From: an uncultured Paracoccaceae bacterium
Lineage (GTDB): Bacteria; Pseudomonadota; Alphaproteobacteria; Rhodobacterales; Rhodobacteraceae
Assembly (NCBI GenBank): GCA_947503175.1
Contig: CANNCO010000001.1
Coordinates: 1,364,001-1,428,000, forward strand
Direction of reading: 5' to 3'
Length of the DNA: 64,000 bases
A program made the translations under genes and the position numbers. Position 1 is the first letter of the stretch. Every line of letters starts with the position of its first letter. Positions 24,290-35,636 of this stretch are shown in pieces. A model generated the notes under the pieces. It was not told where the DNA came from. It saw only the letters and a list, made by a program, of their open reading frames with translations, and ran no database searches.

Positions 24290-25555
24290 TCAGGGCCGCA
24301 CGGTCCCGTCACCTTCCACAAGGTACTTGAACGACGTCAGCTGCGCCGCGCCCACCGGCCCCCGCGCATGCATCTTGCCCGTCGCGATCCCGATCTCGGC
24401 GCCCATCCCGAACTCGCCGCCATCGGCGAACTGGGTCGACGCGTTATGCAGCAGGATCGCACTGTCGAGTTCGTTGAAGAACCGCGCCGCGGCATCGGCG
24501 TCTTCGGTCAGGATCGCATCCGTGTGGTTCGACCCGAAACGCCGGATATGCGCCATGGCTTCATCAATGTTATCAACAACTTTCGCGGCGATGATCATGT
24601 CGAGATATTCGTGGCCCCAGTCGTCATCCGTCGCCGGGACGGTGCCCTCGATCCCGTCCAGACCCGGACCCGCGCGTACCTCGACGCCCGCATCCCCAAG
24701 CGCCCGGATCACCCCCTTACCGATCGTGTCGGCCACATCCCTGTGGATCAGCAGGCATTCCGCCGAGCCACAGATGCCCGTCCGCCGTGTCTTGGCGTTC
24801 AGCACAACCTTCAGCGTCTTTTCGGGGTCGGCCGCCTTGTCGACATAGATATGCACGATCCCTTCGAGATGGGCAAAAACCGGCACCCGCGCCTCGCGCT
24901 GAACAAGGCCCACAAGGCCCTTGCCGCCCCGGGGGACGATCACGTCGATCGTGTCTGTCATCGTCAGCATCGCCTGCACCGCCGCGCGGTCGCGGGTGGG
25001 CACGCGCTGGATCGCCGTCGCAGGCAGACCCGCCGCTTCAAGCCCATCCACAAGGCAGGCATGGATTATGCCGGAGGAGTGAAAGCTCTCGCTGCCGCCG
25101 CGCAGAATGACGGCATTGCCCGCTTTGAGGCACAGGGCACCGGCATCGGCCGTCACGTTAGGGCGGCTTTCATAGATCACCCCTACAACACCCAGGGGCG
25201 TGCGCACCCGCCGGATGTGAAGCCCCGAGGGCATCGTCCAGTCCGCGATCACCTCGCCCACCGGGTCGGGCTGTTCGGCCACGGCGCGCAGGCCGTCGAC
25301 CATGCCGCGGATCCGGTCTTCGGTCAGAAGAAGCCGGTCGAGCATCGCGTCCGACAGGCCCTTCTCGCGCCCGAACTCCATATCGCGCGCATTCGCGTCG
25401 AGTATCTCGGGGCGCCGGTTCCAGACAGCCTCTGCCGCGCCGATCAGGGCGGCATGCTTGCGCTCGGCAGTTGCATGGCTCAGTTCCGCTGCCGCGGCCC
25501 TGGCGTTGGCCCCGATCTCGGCCATCAAGGTGGGAATGTTCGTCATCTCGTTCAT
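24290..25555 (-). CDS. proA: glutamate-5-semialdehyde dehydrogenase (gamma-glutamyl phosphate reductase)
   Basis: Second enzyme of proline synthesis: NADPH-dependent reduction of gamma-glutamyl phosphate. About 421 residues with the aldehyde-dehydrogenase-like fold: [49 protein letters not shown], the active-site cysteine in [15 protein letters not shown], and [40 protein letters not shown] at the end. The start MNEMTN at 25555 is chosen for the GAGGCG run before it and for normal length; the frame extends upstream over the proB stop. Downstream of obgE-proB on the same strand. Confidence 0.97.
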   Translation of the reverse strand: MNEMTNIPTLMAEIGANARAAAAELSHATAERKHAALIGAAEAVWNRRPEILDANARDMEFGREKGLSDAMLDRLLLTEDRIRGMVDGLRAVAEQPDPVGEVIADWTMPSGLHIRRVRTPLGVVGVIYESRPNVTADAGALCLKAGNAVILRGGSESFHSSGIIHACLVDGLEAAGLPATAIQRVPTRDRAAVQAMLTMTDTIDVIVPRGGKGLVGLVQREARVPVFAHLEGIVHIYVDKAADPEKTLKVVLNAKTRRTGICGSAECLLIHRDVADTIGKGVIRALGDAGVEVRAGPGLDGIEGTVPATDDDWGHEYLDMIIAAKVVDNIDEAMAHIRRFGSNHTDAILTEDADAAARFFNELDSAILLHNASTQFADGGEFGMGAEIGIATGKMHARGPVGAAQLTSFKYLVEGDGTVRP

Positions 25556-25614
25556 CGGCAGCGCCTCTGGAAGTCTTTGATTTTGCGTATTTTTGACAAG
25601 ACGAAGGGGTAAAG

Positions 25615-27755
<2,141 letters not shown>

Positions 27756-27818
27756 TCAGACGGCGCGGATACTCGATAGAGGCCCTGCATTCAAGATGCC
27801 GCAGGGTGGCGATGATCC

Positions 27819-28856
27819 TTACGGGTTCGGCCAAGCATCGGCCCGATCCAGTCGGAACCGGACATTCGGGGCCCGGTCCGCCCGCGCCCGCGATCCGCCA
27901 AGGCCCGTGCCGGTCTGCCGGAACCCCAACTTACGCAGGACGGCGCCAGAGGCCGGGTTATCGGCGAAATGATCGGCATCAAGCCGGTCGACTTCAGGGA
28001 ACCGCTCCCAAATATCTGCCAGAAAGGCCGCCATGGCTTCTGTCGCAAAGCCCCGGCCCCAATAGCGGCGGTCGAGCATGTAGGACACCGACCGATCCGG
28101 CCCCAGACCCACCGTGCCGATCAGGCCCCCATCGGGAAGCGTGATCCCCAGACGGTAGCCGGGACGCCCGCGAAACCGCGACGTGGCGATCCAGTATTTC
28201 ACGTCGGCTTCTGTCCAGGGGACGGTCAGAACCATCATCATGCGGGCGACCTCGGGCGTACCGCCGAACTGCTGTAGCCGCCGCCAGTCAGCCTCCCGCA
28301 AGGGGCGCAGCACAAGCCGGTCGGTTCCGATCTCGATCTCGCGCAGGGCGCGCCACGTCTCGCGGGTCAGGCGCATCTCATGGCTGTCGACGGTCTGGGC
28401 CAGTGCCCGAGCCTGAACCGTCCGCCGACCGGTATAGACAAAGCCCAGCTTCAGAAGGACATGGGACGACCGGTCGTTGCCGGGGTAATGTCCTGAAATC
28501 AGATCACCCGCATCCGGATCAGCGAAATGCACGTCGATCACCGCATCGCCCGCCTCGGTGGCATAGCCCTGCCCCCAAGCTTCGCGCGCGAACCAGTATC
28601 CAAGCTCACGATCGATCGATATGCCGCCCACAAGGCCGGTATCGTCGCGGATGAACCACACGCGGCCCGCCTGATCCGCGTTTGCGTCGATGAAAGCCGC
28701 GGCATCCTCGAGACCATAGGGATAGGGCACCCGGCCCAGCCAGCGGGCCACGTCGTAGTTGCCGATCCCGGCCACGACATCGGCCGGATCAGCCTCGGTC
28801 ACCGGGACCAGCGTCAGGCGCGGCGTCGTGATATGGGAATGCTCCGACGCCGCCAT
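27819..28856 (-). CDS. tandem-domain GNAT N-acetyltransferase
   Basis: 345 residues composed of two RimJ/RimL-type acetyltransferase domains. Domain 1 (about 8-165) has TPRLTLVPVTEADPADV, ELGYWFAREAWGQGYATEA and VLLKLGFVYTG. Domain 2 (about 175-335) has TDRLVLRPLREADWRRL, VSYMLDRRYWGRGFATEAMAAFL and NPASGAVLRKLGFRQTG. Both keep the Q/R-G-x-G/A acetyl-CoA loop, so both may be active. Substrate unknown. It starts four bases after the single-domain GNAT gene ends, and the two look like products of duplication. Confidence 0.87.
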   Translation of the reverse strand: MAASEHSHITTPRLTLVPVTEADPADVVAGIGNYDVARWLGRVPYPYGLEDAAAFIDANADQAGRVWFIRDDTGLVGGISIDRELGYWFAREAWGQGYATEAGDAVIDVHFADPDAGDLISGHYPGNDRSSHVLLKLGFVYTGRRTVQARALAQTVDSHEMRLTRETWRALREIEIGTDRLVLRPLREADWRRLQQFGGTPEVARMMMVLTVPWTEADVKYWIATSRFRGRPGYRLGITLPDGGLIGTVGLGPDRSVSYMLDRRYWGRGFATEAMAAFLADIWERFPEVDRLDADHFADNPASGAVLRKLGFRQTGTGLGGSRARADRAPNVRFRLDRADAWPNP

Positions 28857-28860
28857 GCCA

Positions 28861-29400
28861 TCAGCTCAATTGCAGGATATAGGTCCAGGTGGCCACAGTT
28901 GAGTTTCGCGCGACCGAAAAGATCTCGGCATCGCCGATATAGGCAAAACCGGCATTGGTCAGCACCCGGGCCGAGGCCGGATTGTCCTGAAACACGCTTG
29001 CAAACAGCGTCCGTGCATCATGGGGATTGGCGGCGATCAGGGCGCGCACCGCTTCGGACGCAAGGCCCGAGTTCCAGAAGGCCGGAACGATCCAGTACCC
29101 GATCTCGGACTGTGCCCGGTCCATCCGCGTGAGCGAAATCACACCCAGAAGGTCACCACTGCCCGACGCGCTGCCATCCATCACCCAGACGTCCTCACGG
29201 CGATCTTCGGCCATGGCACGCTCGACAAATGCCTCGCCCGCGCCCGGCGGCAGGGGGTGCGGAATATCGGTCGTGTTCCATGCCACGCGTTTGTCACCGG
29301 CATACATAGACAAAAGGCCCACATCCGAACGGCGCACCGGCCGCAGGGTAAACCGGTCGGCATCAATGGTCGGCTGGTTCACGATCTGGTCGAGCTTCAT
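28861..29400 (-). CDS. GNAT family N-acetyltransferase (RimJ/RimL type)
   Basis: 179 residues: DADRFTLRPVRRSDVGLLSMYAGDKRVAWNT, SEIGYWIVPAFWNSGLASEAVRALI and FQDNPASARVLTNAGFAYIGDAE form one GNAT domain. The acetyl-CoA loop is less canonical (WNSGLASEA instead of Q-G-x-G/A), so activity may be weak or altered. The ATG at 29400 follows GGAGGAAGCC, a strong SD, which settles the start. The gene lies between the rplU-rpmA operon terminator and the tandem GNAT gene. RimJ-like enzymes sometimes modify ribosomal proteins, but neighbourhood alone does not prove that here. Confidence 0.85.
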   Translation of the reverse strand: MKLDQIVNQPTIDADRFTLRPVRRSDVGLLSMYAGDKRVAWNTTDIPHPLPPGAGEAFVERAMAEDRREDVWVMDGSASGSGDLLGVISLTRMDRAQSEIGYWIVPAFWNSGLASEAVRALIAANPHDARTLFASVFQDNPASARVLTNAGFAYIGDAEIFSVARNSTVATWTYILQLS

Positions 29401-29551
29401 GGCTTCCTCCTCCGAGAAGCGGTGACAGGGCTGCCCGGAGCCGGTTCGGATACCGGGGCGGCGAAACAACTGATCTGCACGGACTTCAAAACTGGTTACG
29501 ATATGCGTCGCTTACAAGATTTCGACGCGGGATTGCTGGGTCCCGAAACGG

Positions 29552-29585
29552 GAAAGGGGACCGGCGGTTTCGCCGGTCCCCTTTC
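29552..29585 (-). terminator. intrinsic terminator of rplU-rpmA
   Basis: A perfect 15-base-pair stem (GAAAGGGGACCGGCG with its complement) and a four-base loop, about 27 bases beyond the rpmA stop. On the minus strand the stem ends in CCCTTTCCCGTTT, a broken T-run, so termination is likely but perhaps not complete before the GNAT genes. Confidence 0.8.
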
Positions 29586-29611
29586 TGATGCGTTCATCTT
29601 CGGGTTTCGGC

Positions 29612-29881
29612 TTACTCGGCGGCCTCCGCGACCGGGAGAACCGAAATAAAGGTGCGACCTTTCAGGCCCTTATGGAAGGTGACGGAGCCTTCGACGGTCG
29701 CAAAGATCGTGTGGTCCTTGCCCATACCGACGCCTTCGCCCGGCCACATCTTGGTGCCGCGCTGACGCACGATGATGTTACCCGGGATCACGGCCTCGCC
29801 GCCGTATTTCTTGACACCAAGACGACGGCCCGCGCTGTCGCGGCCGTTGCGGCTGGAACCGCCTGCTTTTTTGTGTGCCAT
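29612..29881 (-). CDS. rpmA: 50S ribosomal protein L27
   Basis: 89 residues: [65 protein letters not shown] is L27 in full. Its N-terminal tail reaches the peptidyl transferase centre. There is no Firmicutes-type N-terminal extension, so no cleavage is needed. It follows rplU by six bases in the standard rplU-rpmA operon and is closed by an intrinsic terminator. Confidence 0.98.
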   Translation of the reverse strand: MAHKKAGGSSRNGRDSAGRRLGVKKYGGEAVIPGNIIVRQRGTKMWPGEGVGMGKDHTIFATVEGSVTFHKGLKGRTFISVLPVAEAAE

Positions 29882-29887
29882 CGGTCG

Positions 29888-30595
29888 TTACTCCTTTTCG
29901 GCTGCAAGAGCCTTGGCCTGCTCGACCCAGCCCTCGCGTTCGATACGGCCCTTGAAGGACAGCTTTTCGTCAAACTCGGCGATCTCGGCATCGCCCCATG
30001 CCGCGATCTGCGCGAACGTGGTGACACCGGCGGCCAGCAGCTTTTTCTCAAGCGCGGGACCGACACCGGACAATTTCTTCAGGTCGTCCGCCGCGGCATC
30101 AGCCTTTGGCGCGGCCTTCTTGGGTGCGGCTTTCTTCGGGGCCTCGGCCTTCGGCTCAGGCTTCTTCGGGGCCTCCGCTTTGGGTTCAGCCTTAGGCGCC
30201 GCTTTCTTCGGAGCGGCCTTCTTCGGTGCTTCCGCAACAGCGGGCGCCGATCCGGCACCGATTGCAGCCATTACGCCCGACTTTTCGGCCCCTTTTTCAA
30301 GGATGTCCGTCACCCGCAGCAGGGTCAGCTGCTGACGGTGGCCCTTCGTGCGCTGCGACGAATGCTTCCGGCGGCGCTTCACGAAATGGATGACCTTGTC
30401 GCCCTTGATCTGGTCGATCACTTCGGCCTGTACGCCGGCACCGGCCACGAAAGGAGTGCCCACGGTCGCGTTGACCATGAGGATATCGTTGAACTGGACT
30501 GTGTCGCCAGCGGCCGCTGCGAGTTTCTCAACCCGGAGGACATCCCCCGACTGAACCCGATACTGCTTGCCACCGGTCTTGAGGACCGCAAACAT
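29888..30595 (-). CDS. rplU: 50S ribosomal protein L21 with C-terminal helix-hairpin-helix extension
   Basis: 235 residues, more than twice the usual length of about 103. Residues 1-103 are ordinary L21 ([25 protein letters not shown] ... [31 protein letters not shown]). Residues 104-167 are a low-complexity Ala/Lys/Pro/Glu linker with [11 protein letters not shown] repeats. Residues 168-235 form a helix-hairpin-helix-like domain ([39 protein letters not shown]). The extension is known in Rhodobacteraceae; its function is not. A sigma-70-type promoter lies upstream at 30739-30767. Confidence 0.95.
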   Translation of the reverse strand: MFAVLKTGGKQYRVQSGDVLRVEKLAAAAGDTVQFNDILMVNATVGTPFVAGAGVQAEVIDQIKGDKVIHFVKRRRKHSSQRTKGHRQQLTLLRVTDILEKGAEKSGVMAAIGAGSAPAVAEAPKKAAPKKAAPKAEPKAEAPKKPEPKAEAPKKAAPKKAAPKADAAADDLKKLSGVGPALEKKLLAAGVTTFAQIAAWGDAEIAEFDEKLSFKGRIEREGWVEQAKALAAEKE

Positions 30596-30935
30596 GGTTT
30601 TTCCTTCACTCTTGCCGCATCCTGTGGCCCCCGTACGGGTGTTTTTGGCCGAAGCCGCCTCGGACAGCGCGCGCCCATCACATGGGAACGGTGTTTAAAC
30701 TGGGACGAGGCGAACCAACAGCTCGCCCCGAAACCGCGCTTATTGGAGAGAACGCGAAGAAAGTCAAGCGGTGCGACGGGGCCTTTCACCAAATCGCGCA
30801 GATCGGTCGTTGGCGGCCGGAGCGCGGCAATGAAGTTGCGGGAAAACGTTCGACTCTTTGCGGTCCGTTCGCTGTTATGCTTACGAATGGGTTCTCACAG
30901 GCCCTACGGTCGCAGCAGTCTACAGGAGCCACAAG
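30596..30935. other. intergenic region between rplU and a GFA-family gene
   Basis: About 340 bases separating two divergent genes. No credible coding region. It carries the rplU-rpmA promoter (30739-30767, minus strand), leaving an untranslated leader of roughly 140 bases before rplU. The part nearest 30936 should hold the GFA gene promoter, and its SD CAGGAG lies at 30923-30928. Confidence 0.6.
30739..30767 (-). promoter_or_regulatory. sigma-70-type promoter of rplU-rpmA
   Basis: On the minus strand TTGACT (30767-30762) and AATAAG (30744-30739) are separated by 17 bases, the optimal spacing. It points toward rplU, 144 bases away. TTGACT matches the -35 consensus in five of six positions; AATAAG is a weaker -10. 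Confidence 0.65.
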
Positions 30936-31328
30936 ATGGACCGATTCACGGGTGGTTGCCTCTGCGGAGACGTCCGGTTGGTGGCGACAGGCGCACCCTA
31001 TCGGGTCGGCCTTTGTCATTGCCTCGACTGCCGCAAGCATCACGGCGCTCTTTTCTATGCATCGGCGGTTTTCCCGGAGGAGGCGGTGACGATAGAAGGC
31101 GAAACGCGCGACTATGACGGGCGGTTTTTCTGTCCCCGCTGCGGCTCTTCCGTTTTCGCGCGCAGCGAAGACGAAATAGAAGTGCATCTCGGATCCCTGG
31201 ATGCCGCGGACCAACTGACGCCAACCTATGAAAGCTGGACGATCCGTCGCGAATCCTGGCTGCCACCCTTCCCGCTTACGAAGCAATATGAACGCAATCG
31301 CGATACGCCCGGTCGATACGAGAATTGA
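30936..31328 (+). CDS. GFA family protein
   Basis: 130 residues with all three cysteine pairs of the GFA/CENP-V zinc fold: GGCLCGDVRL, CHCLDCRKHHGALFYASAVF and FFCPRCGSSVFAR. It is therefore a complete relative of the fragment at the window start, but only distantly similar. The ATG at 30936 follows CAGGAGCC. Named after a glutathione-dependent formaldehyde-activating enzyme, the family has mostly unknown substrates. A short hairpin GACCGGC-ATG-GCCGGTC follows its stop before the convergent DUF2059 gene. Confidence 0.9.
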   Translation: MDRFTGGCLCGDVRLVATGAPYRVGLCHCLDCRKHHGALFYASAVFPEEAVTIEGETRDYDGRFFCPRCGSSVFARSEDEIEVHLGSLDAADQLTPTYESWTIRRESWLPPFPLTKQYERNRDTPGRYEN

Positions 31329-31386
31329 CCGGCATGGCCGGTCCCATGGCGAGAGAAGGAAGCGCCACGGCTAAGCAAGACCGCCC

Positions 31387-32211
31387 CTAGATATCCTCGC
31401 CCGCCATGAACCGTGCCGCCGCACTGCCCAGACTGCGCGAGATCGTGACGTACATCCGGTCGAACCCGTTGAACAACGCCCGGTTCAGCGCACGGCCCGC
31501 GTCGGTTTCACTGAGGCTGATATACGCCTCCAGATCATCGTCATCCAAAGGCTGATAGGCCACGGCCAGAAACGTCCAGACCCAGGTCTCGGTCTCGTCG
31601 CGAATCTCTGGCTCCTGCGCCCAGACGTCGTTAAGGACGTCGCTTTCGGTCATTGTCCGCCCGAAAGCCTCGCCATCCAGCAGACCCTGATAGAAAGCAT
31701 AGTTCGAGTTCATCGCCCCCATGATGTTCGATTCTACCAGATCGTTGGCGGCGATGAACTGTTCGATCGCCTCGACCCGGGGGCCGCCCTCTTCGCGCAT
31801 CTCACGCATACGCTCTTCGGCGGCGGCCTCGATATCGTCGTCCATCATCGCGCGGCGGGCGCTGACTTCGAACCCGACGATTTGCCTGCCGCGCTCGGAT
31901 GTGAAGAAATCCAGAAGCACGCCCAGATCATCTTCGTCGATGCCCTGATCGAGACCGTTCATGACGGTTCTCGACATCATCTGGGGGTCATAAATCTGTT
32001 CGACCGTCGCTGCCCAGCCGGACCCGCCCCGCCCGGGGAACAACTGCGCCTCCATATCCGCGCCATACCCCACGCCTTCTTTGCGCATGATATCGACCAC
32101 TTCGATCAGCCCAAGCGCTTCATAAAGCGTCTCAAGATCGGCGGCCCGGTCGGCCCTCGCGGGCATAAGCGACAGTGTCAGCGCGATGGTAAATGCGGCA
32201 AGTCGGATCAT
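31387..32211 (-). CDS. DUF2059 domain-containing periplasmic protein
   Basis: 274 residues with a signal peptide (MIRLAAFTIALTLSLMPARA). The body is helical and acidic: LYEALGLIEVVDIMRKEG, LDFFTSERGRQIVGFEVSARRAMMDDDIEAAAEERMREM and a C-terminal AYISLSETDAGRALNRALFNGFDRMYVTISRSLG, matching DUF2059. The family is periplasmic and uncharacterised. It stands alone, convergent with the GFA gene and upstream of tRNA-Ser on the other strand. Confidence 0.85.
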   Translation of the reverse strand: MIRLAAFTIALTLSLMPARADRAADLETLYEALGLIEVVDIMRKEGVGYGADMEAQLFPGRGGSGWAATVEQIYDPQMMSRTVMNGLDQGIDEDDLGVLLDFFTSERGRQIVGFEVSARRAMMDDDIEAAAEERMREMREEGGPRVEAIEQFIAANDLVESNIMGAMNSNYAFYQGLLDGEAFGRTMTESDVLNDVWAQEPEIRDETETWVWTFLAVAYQPLDDDDLEAYISLSETDAGRALNRALFNGFDRMYVTISRSLGSAAARFMAGEDI

Positions 32212-32356
32212 CGGTGGGGTCCATTTCTGATCGGAACGCCCTAGAGGCTAGTGCGCGCGCATCGTGTTTCCAAGAGGCTCCAACCGTTTGTGATCGCATC
32301 GGCAAAATAGGTTGCACTGAACGCGCCGATACCCTATCGCGTCCCGGACCCTTCGC

Positions 32357-32446
32357 GGAGAGGTGCCGGAGTGGTCGAACGGGGCGGTCTCGAAAACCGT
32401 TGTGGGTGCAAGCCTACCCAGGGTTCGAATCCCTGTCTCTCCGCCA
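32357..32446 (+). tRNA. tRNA-Ser (anticodon CGA)
   Basis: 90 bases with the long variable arm of class II tRNAs. The acceptor GGAGAGG pairs with TCTCTCC (one G-T), discriminator G, encoded CCA. The anticodon stem GCGGT/ACCGT encloses CTCGAAA, anticodon CGA, reading UCG. The T arm is GGGTTCGAATCCC. Confidence 0.97.
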
Positions 32447-32591
32447 CTCTGAAAAAAGACTGCAAACCCCGTTCGCCGCACGCCGCGAAGCGTCGATTCT
32501 GCGCCGAACCGGCGTTCAAGACGCGGAATTGATTGTTCAATGCCCGATTCCGAGCTTTTCTTAGGATCTATCAGACCCCAGCCAGGAGAAT

Positions 32592-33128
32592 ATGTCGGAA
32601 CTGTTGCAAGCCCTCAGGGCCTTTGATGGCAAGGCGATATCAACTTTGTCGGAGACCCGTGCGCGCCTCGGCGGTAACGCGGGTTTTATGGGCGAACTTG
32701 CTGCGCTTATCGACTGTCAGGAGAGCTTTGTTTCGGACGGCGCGACCTGGCTGATAAAGAACTGCGCCGAAACCGGTACTGATCCGGAACCGGCAGAGCT
32801 GGAGGCAATTGTCGCCCGGCTTGATGCAGTGCCGTCGTGGCAGGCGGCGCTTCATCTGTGTCAGAGCGCAGAGTTTTTCGCATTTTCGTCCAATCAGGCG
32901 CGACGCTTCGCGGAATGGGCCAGCCAGTTTCTCGGCCATGAACGACCCTTCATGCGGGCGTGGTCGATGAGTGCGCTTCAATACGCGGCAAGACAAGAGC
33001 CTGACCTCGCGCCCCTTGCCGAAACTGCACTCATCCGCGCGGAAAACGATGGATCTGCGTCGGTGCAGGCCCGCGCCAGAAAAATAAAGTGCAAACGACC
33101 TGACAACGGCATGCCATTGAAGAACTAG
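32592..33128 (+). CDS. hypothetical protein, HEAT-like helical
   Basis: 178 residues, SD CCAGGAG directly before the ATG. Sequence is mainly helical: MSELLQALRAFDGKAISTLSETRARLGGNAGFMGELAALIDC ... ARRFAEWASQFLGHERPFMRAWSMSALQYAARQEPDLAPLAETALIRAENDGSASVQARARKIK. The second half resembles HEAT/PBS-lyase-like repeats (paired helices with an Arg-Ala turn). I do not recognise a named family. It lies 145 bases downstream of tRNA-Ser, a typical integration neighbourhood, but no integrase is near. Confidence 0.7.
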   Translation: MSELLQALRAFDGKAISTLSETRARLGGNAGFMGELAALIDCQESFVSDGATWLIKNCAETGTDPEPAELEAIVARLDAVPSWQAALHLCQSAEFFAFSSNQARRFAEWASQFLGHERPFMRAWSMSALQYAARQEPDLAPLAETALIRAENDGSASVQARARKIKCKRPDNGMPLKN

Positions 33129-33210
33129 ACCGCATCTTCGTTGCGCAGGCCTGCCACATCCAAGCGGCATTGACGAAATGGCTGTTCAGGAATGGATCGG
33201 ATCAGGTCTC

Positions 33211-33915
33211 TCACGCCTCCGGACGAAAACCAGTCGCCACGACGAACTTCTCGGAACTGTCCGCGCGCGAGGCCTCGGGTTTGACGTTCGCGACCTTGTC
33301 AAAGCGTTGCTTCAGAAGCTTCTGCAACTCGCCCTCGGCTCCGCCGGCCAGAACCTTGGCCACAAACGTACCACCCGGCGAAAGGACGTCGAACGCCAGA
33401 TCCGCCGCCGCCTCGCACAGCGCGATAATCCGCAAGTGGTCGGTCTGCTTGTGGCCCGAGGCCGCAGCGGCCATGTCGGACATTACGACATCGGCCGGGC
33501 CGTCGAGCCATGCCTTGACCTTGTCATCCGCGCCGTCTTCCATGAAATCCAGCACATGGATTTCGGCACCGGGGATCGGCTCAACCTCTTGCAAGTCCAC
33601 ACCCAGAACGCGGCCCTGCGCCTTGCCGGGCTTTTCGCCCAGTGCATTCACGCGCGTCACCGCGACCTGACACCAGCCACCCGGCGCACAGCCCAAGTCG
33701 ACGACCCGGGCGCCCGGAACGAGGAAACGGTACTTGTCGTCAAGCTCAAGGATCTTGAACGCCGCGCGCCCGCGATATCCTTCGGCCTGCGCGCGCTTCA
33801 CGTAAGGATCGTTCAGCTGACGCTCCAGCCAGCGCGTCGAAGACAGCTTGCGCCCCCGCGCTGTCTTGACCTTGACCTTCAGGTCCCGCTGTCCTCGTCC
33901 ACTCGGTTTTTTCAC
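33211..33915 (-). CDS. rlmE: 23S rRNA (uridine-2552-2'-O)-methyltransferase
   Basis: RlmE (FtsJ/RrmJ), which methylates U2552 in the A-loop of 23S rRNA late in 50S assembly. 234 residues: [39 protein letters not shown] carries the first catalytic Lys, [17 protein letters not shown] is the SAM motif, [13 protein letters not shown] the catalytic Asp, and [12 protein letters not shown] the second Lys (K-D-K-E tetrad). The N-terminal [21 protein letters not shown] tail is basic. The ppx/gppA gene ends 26 bases upstream on the same strand. Confidence 0.96.
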   Translation of the reverse strand: MKKPSGRGQRDLKVKVKTARGRKLSSTRWLERQLNDPYVKRAQAEGYRGRAAFKILELDDKYRFLVPGARVVDLGCAPGGWCQVAVTRVNALGEKPGKAQGRVLGVDLQEVEPIPGAEIHVLDFMEDGADDKVKAWLDGPADVVMSDMAAAASGHKQTDHLRIIALCEAAADLAFDVLSPGGTFVAKVLAGGAEGELQKLLKQRFDKVANVKPEASRADSSEKFVVATGFRPEA

Positions 33916-33941
33916 CGCACGTTGCTCCCGCGTTCCGCCAT

Positions 33942-35072
33942 CTAATACGGCCCGTCTTCCAGAACCCCGTCTGCCGACATCTGGGAGTAAAGCAACCCCT
34001 CGCGCAGCCCGCGATCGGCAACCGACAGGCGGTCGGTGGGCCAGATCCGCAAAAGGGCTTGAAGAATGGCGGAGCCCGACATGATCAGGGTCTGCCGGTC
34101 GCGCCCGATGCGCGGGTCGTTCCGGCGCCCGGTGGGGCCAAGAGACAGGTATTCTCGGATCACCCGGTCGATCTGGTCTGATGTCATCATCAGCCCGTCC
34201 ACCTTGGTCCGATCATAGCGTTTCAGCCCCAGATGACTGGCGGCGACAGTGGTGATCGTCCCCGAGGTGCCGATCACCTGAAATCCCTCGCGCGCCTGTT
34301 CCGAGGCATAAGGTGTGAAATCGGCAAGGTTTTCTTCGAAAAACCAGCTCATCAGCGCAAACCGGGCGGAGTCGTCGCGGACATCGCTGAACTGTTCGCG
34401 CAGTGTCGCCACGCCCAGAGGGACAGATATCCAGTCGACCACGCGGGCCGCGGGAAACATCGTGTCGTTCGAAACAAATCCCGCATGCAGCCGCATGATC
34501 GCGCGTGGACGCTCCATGCGCGGGACACGGGTCAGGTCTATCCAGACCAGCTCGGTCGATCCGCCGCCGATATCGATGACCAGCAATTGTTCGGTCTTGG
34601 TCGAAACGAGCGGCGCGCAGGAGATCACCGCCAGCCGCGCCTCTTCCTCGGGCTCGATGATTTCTAGGTCCAGACCGGTCTGCCCTTGCACGAACGAGAT
34701 AAACTGCGCCGCATTCGACGCCCGCCGGCATGCCTCGGTCGCGACAAGCCGCATCCTTTTGACGCCGTGTTTGCGAAGCTTGCCCTGGCAGATCCGCAAT
34801 GCCTGAACCGCGCGATTCATGGAGTTGCGCGACAAACGGCCCGAGCTTTCCAGACCCTGACCCAGCTGAACCGACTTCGAAAAGCTGTCGACCACATGGA
34901 ATTGATTGCCCTTTGGCTGGGCAATCAGCATGCGACAGCTGTTCGTGCCCAGATCCAGCGCGGCATAAAGCTCCGCGGGATCAGGCGGGTTCGGCGCGGT
35001 ACGCTCGACCGGCTTTGGGAACGCGCCCGCACCTTCGGGACGCTCGGGCGGCATCTCGCCCTCCAATTTCAA
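33942..35072 (-). CDS. Ppx/GppA exopolyphosphatase/guanosine pentaphosphatase family protein
   Basis: 376 residues of the ASKHA-type Ppx/GppA family: [18 protein letters not shown] (phosphate 1), [32 protein letters not shown] (phosphate 2) and [17 protein letters not shown] (adenosine motif). These hydrolyse polyphosphate and/or pppGpp. Only the core domain is present, without the HD-like C-terminal domain of Escherichia coli Ppx. The first ~35 residues are variable; an inner start at [10 protein letters not shown] is possible. Likely co-transcribed with rlmE, a common alphaproteobacterial arrangement. Confidence 0.93.
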   Translation of the reverse strand: MKLEGEMPPERPEGAGAFPKPVERTAPNPPDPAELYAALDLGTNSCRMLIAQPKGNQFHVVDSFSKSVQLGQGLESSGRLSRNSMNRAVQALRICQGKLRKHGVKRMRLVATEACRRASNAAQFISFVQGQTGLDLEIIEPEEEARLAVISCAPLVSTKTEQLLVIDIGGGSTELVWIDLTRVPRMERPRAIMRLHAGFVSNDTMFPAARVVDWISVPLGVATLREQFSDVRDDSARFALMSWFFEENLADFTPYASEQAREGFQVIGTSGTITTVAASHLGLKRYDRTKVDGLMMTSDQIDRVIREYLSLGPTGRRNDPRIGRDRQTLIMSGSAILQALLRIWPTDRLSVADRGLREGLLYSQMSADGVLEDGPY

Positions 35073-35316
35073 GTTGGGTTAATGCTACGGGCGGTTACGT
35101 ACTCATGCAAGCATTGTGATCTTTGCGCCTGTTCCGGATGAACATGAAACGGCCACAGGATGGTTATGAAGCTTTTGGGGCTCTGGACCCATGGCCGCGA
35201 TGCCGCAGTTTCGCTAAAAGATCGTGGAAGTCGCTTGATGCTTCTGCGATGTCGAAAATGCACTCTGATCCAGGACACGCGGCGCGTAGGACGGATCAGA
35301 CACGAGGGAATCGACC

Positions 35317-35610
35317 ATGCCTGACGTAACCGTTGTTTACTGGCGCGACATTCCGGCCCAGGTGATTGTGGGCAAGGGGCGCCGTGGATCGAAAGTCCAG
35401 CTGCCCGAGCGGTTCGAGCAGGCCATCGACCGCGCGGCCATGAAGGTTGGTGCGGCCGGTACCGATGCCTATCTGTCGGAATGGCGCAAAGCGGCGTACG
35501 AGGTCGCAGGAGAGCCGGGTCAGGTCGCGCAGGCCGAAGCCGCGCGTCTGGAGGCTGAATACGATCTGGACCGGATCAAGACACTGATTGCAAATGACGG
35601 TTGGGCGTGA
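35317..35610 (+). CDS. 'virulence factor' family protein (small, one-carbon cluster)
   Basis: 97 residues: MPDVTVVYWRDIPAQVIVGKGRRGSKVQLPERFEQAIDRAAMKVGAAGTDAYLSEWRK. It matches a small family annotated as virulence factor (PF13769-like), a name without a demonstrated meaning here. Homologues usually sit, as this one does, at the head of a folate/corrinoid methyl-transfer cluster, so a role in that pathway is the better guess. SD GAGGGAATC precedes the ATG. The next gene, MetF-like, begins 26 bases after its stop. Confidence 0.82.
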   Translation: MPDVTVVYWRDIPAQVIVGKGRRGSKVQLPERFEQAIDRAAMKVGAAGTDAYLSEWRKAAYEVAGEPGQVAQAEAARLEAEYDLDRIKTLIANDGWA

Positions 35611-35636
35611 AGCCCGGAAATCTATGGGAGGCCCTC

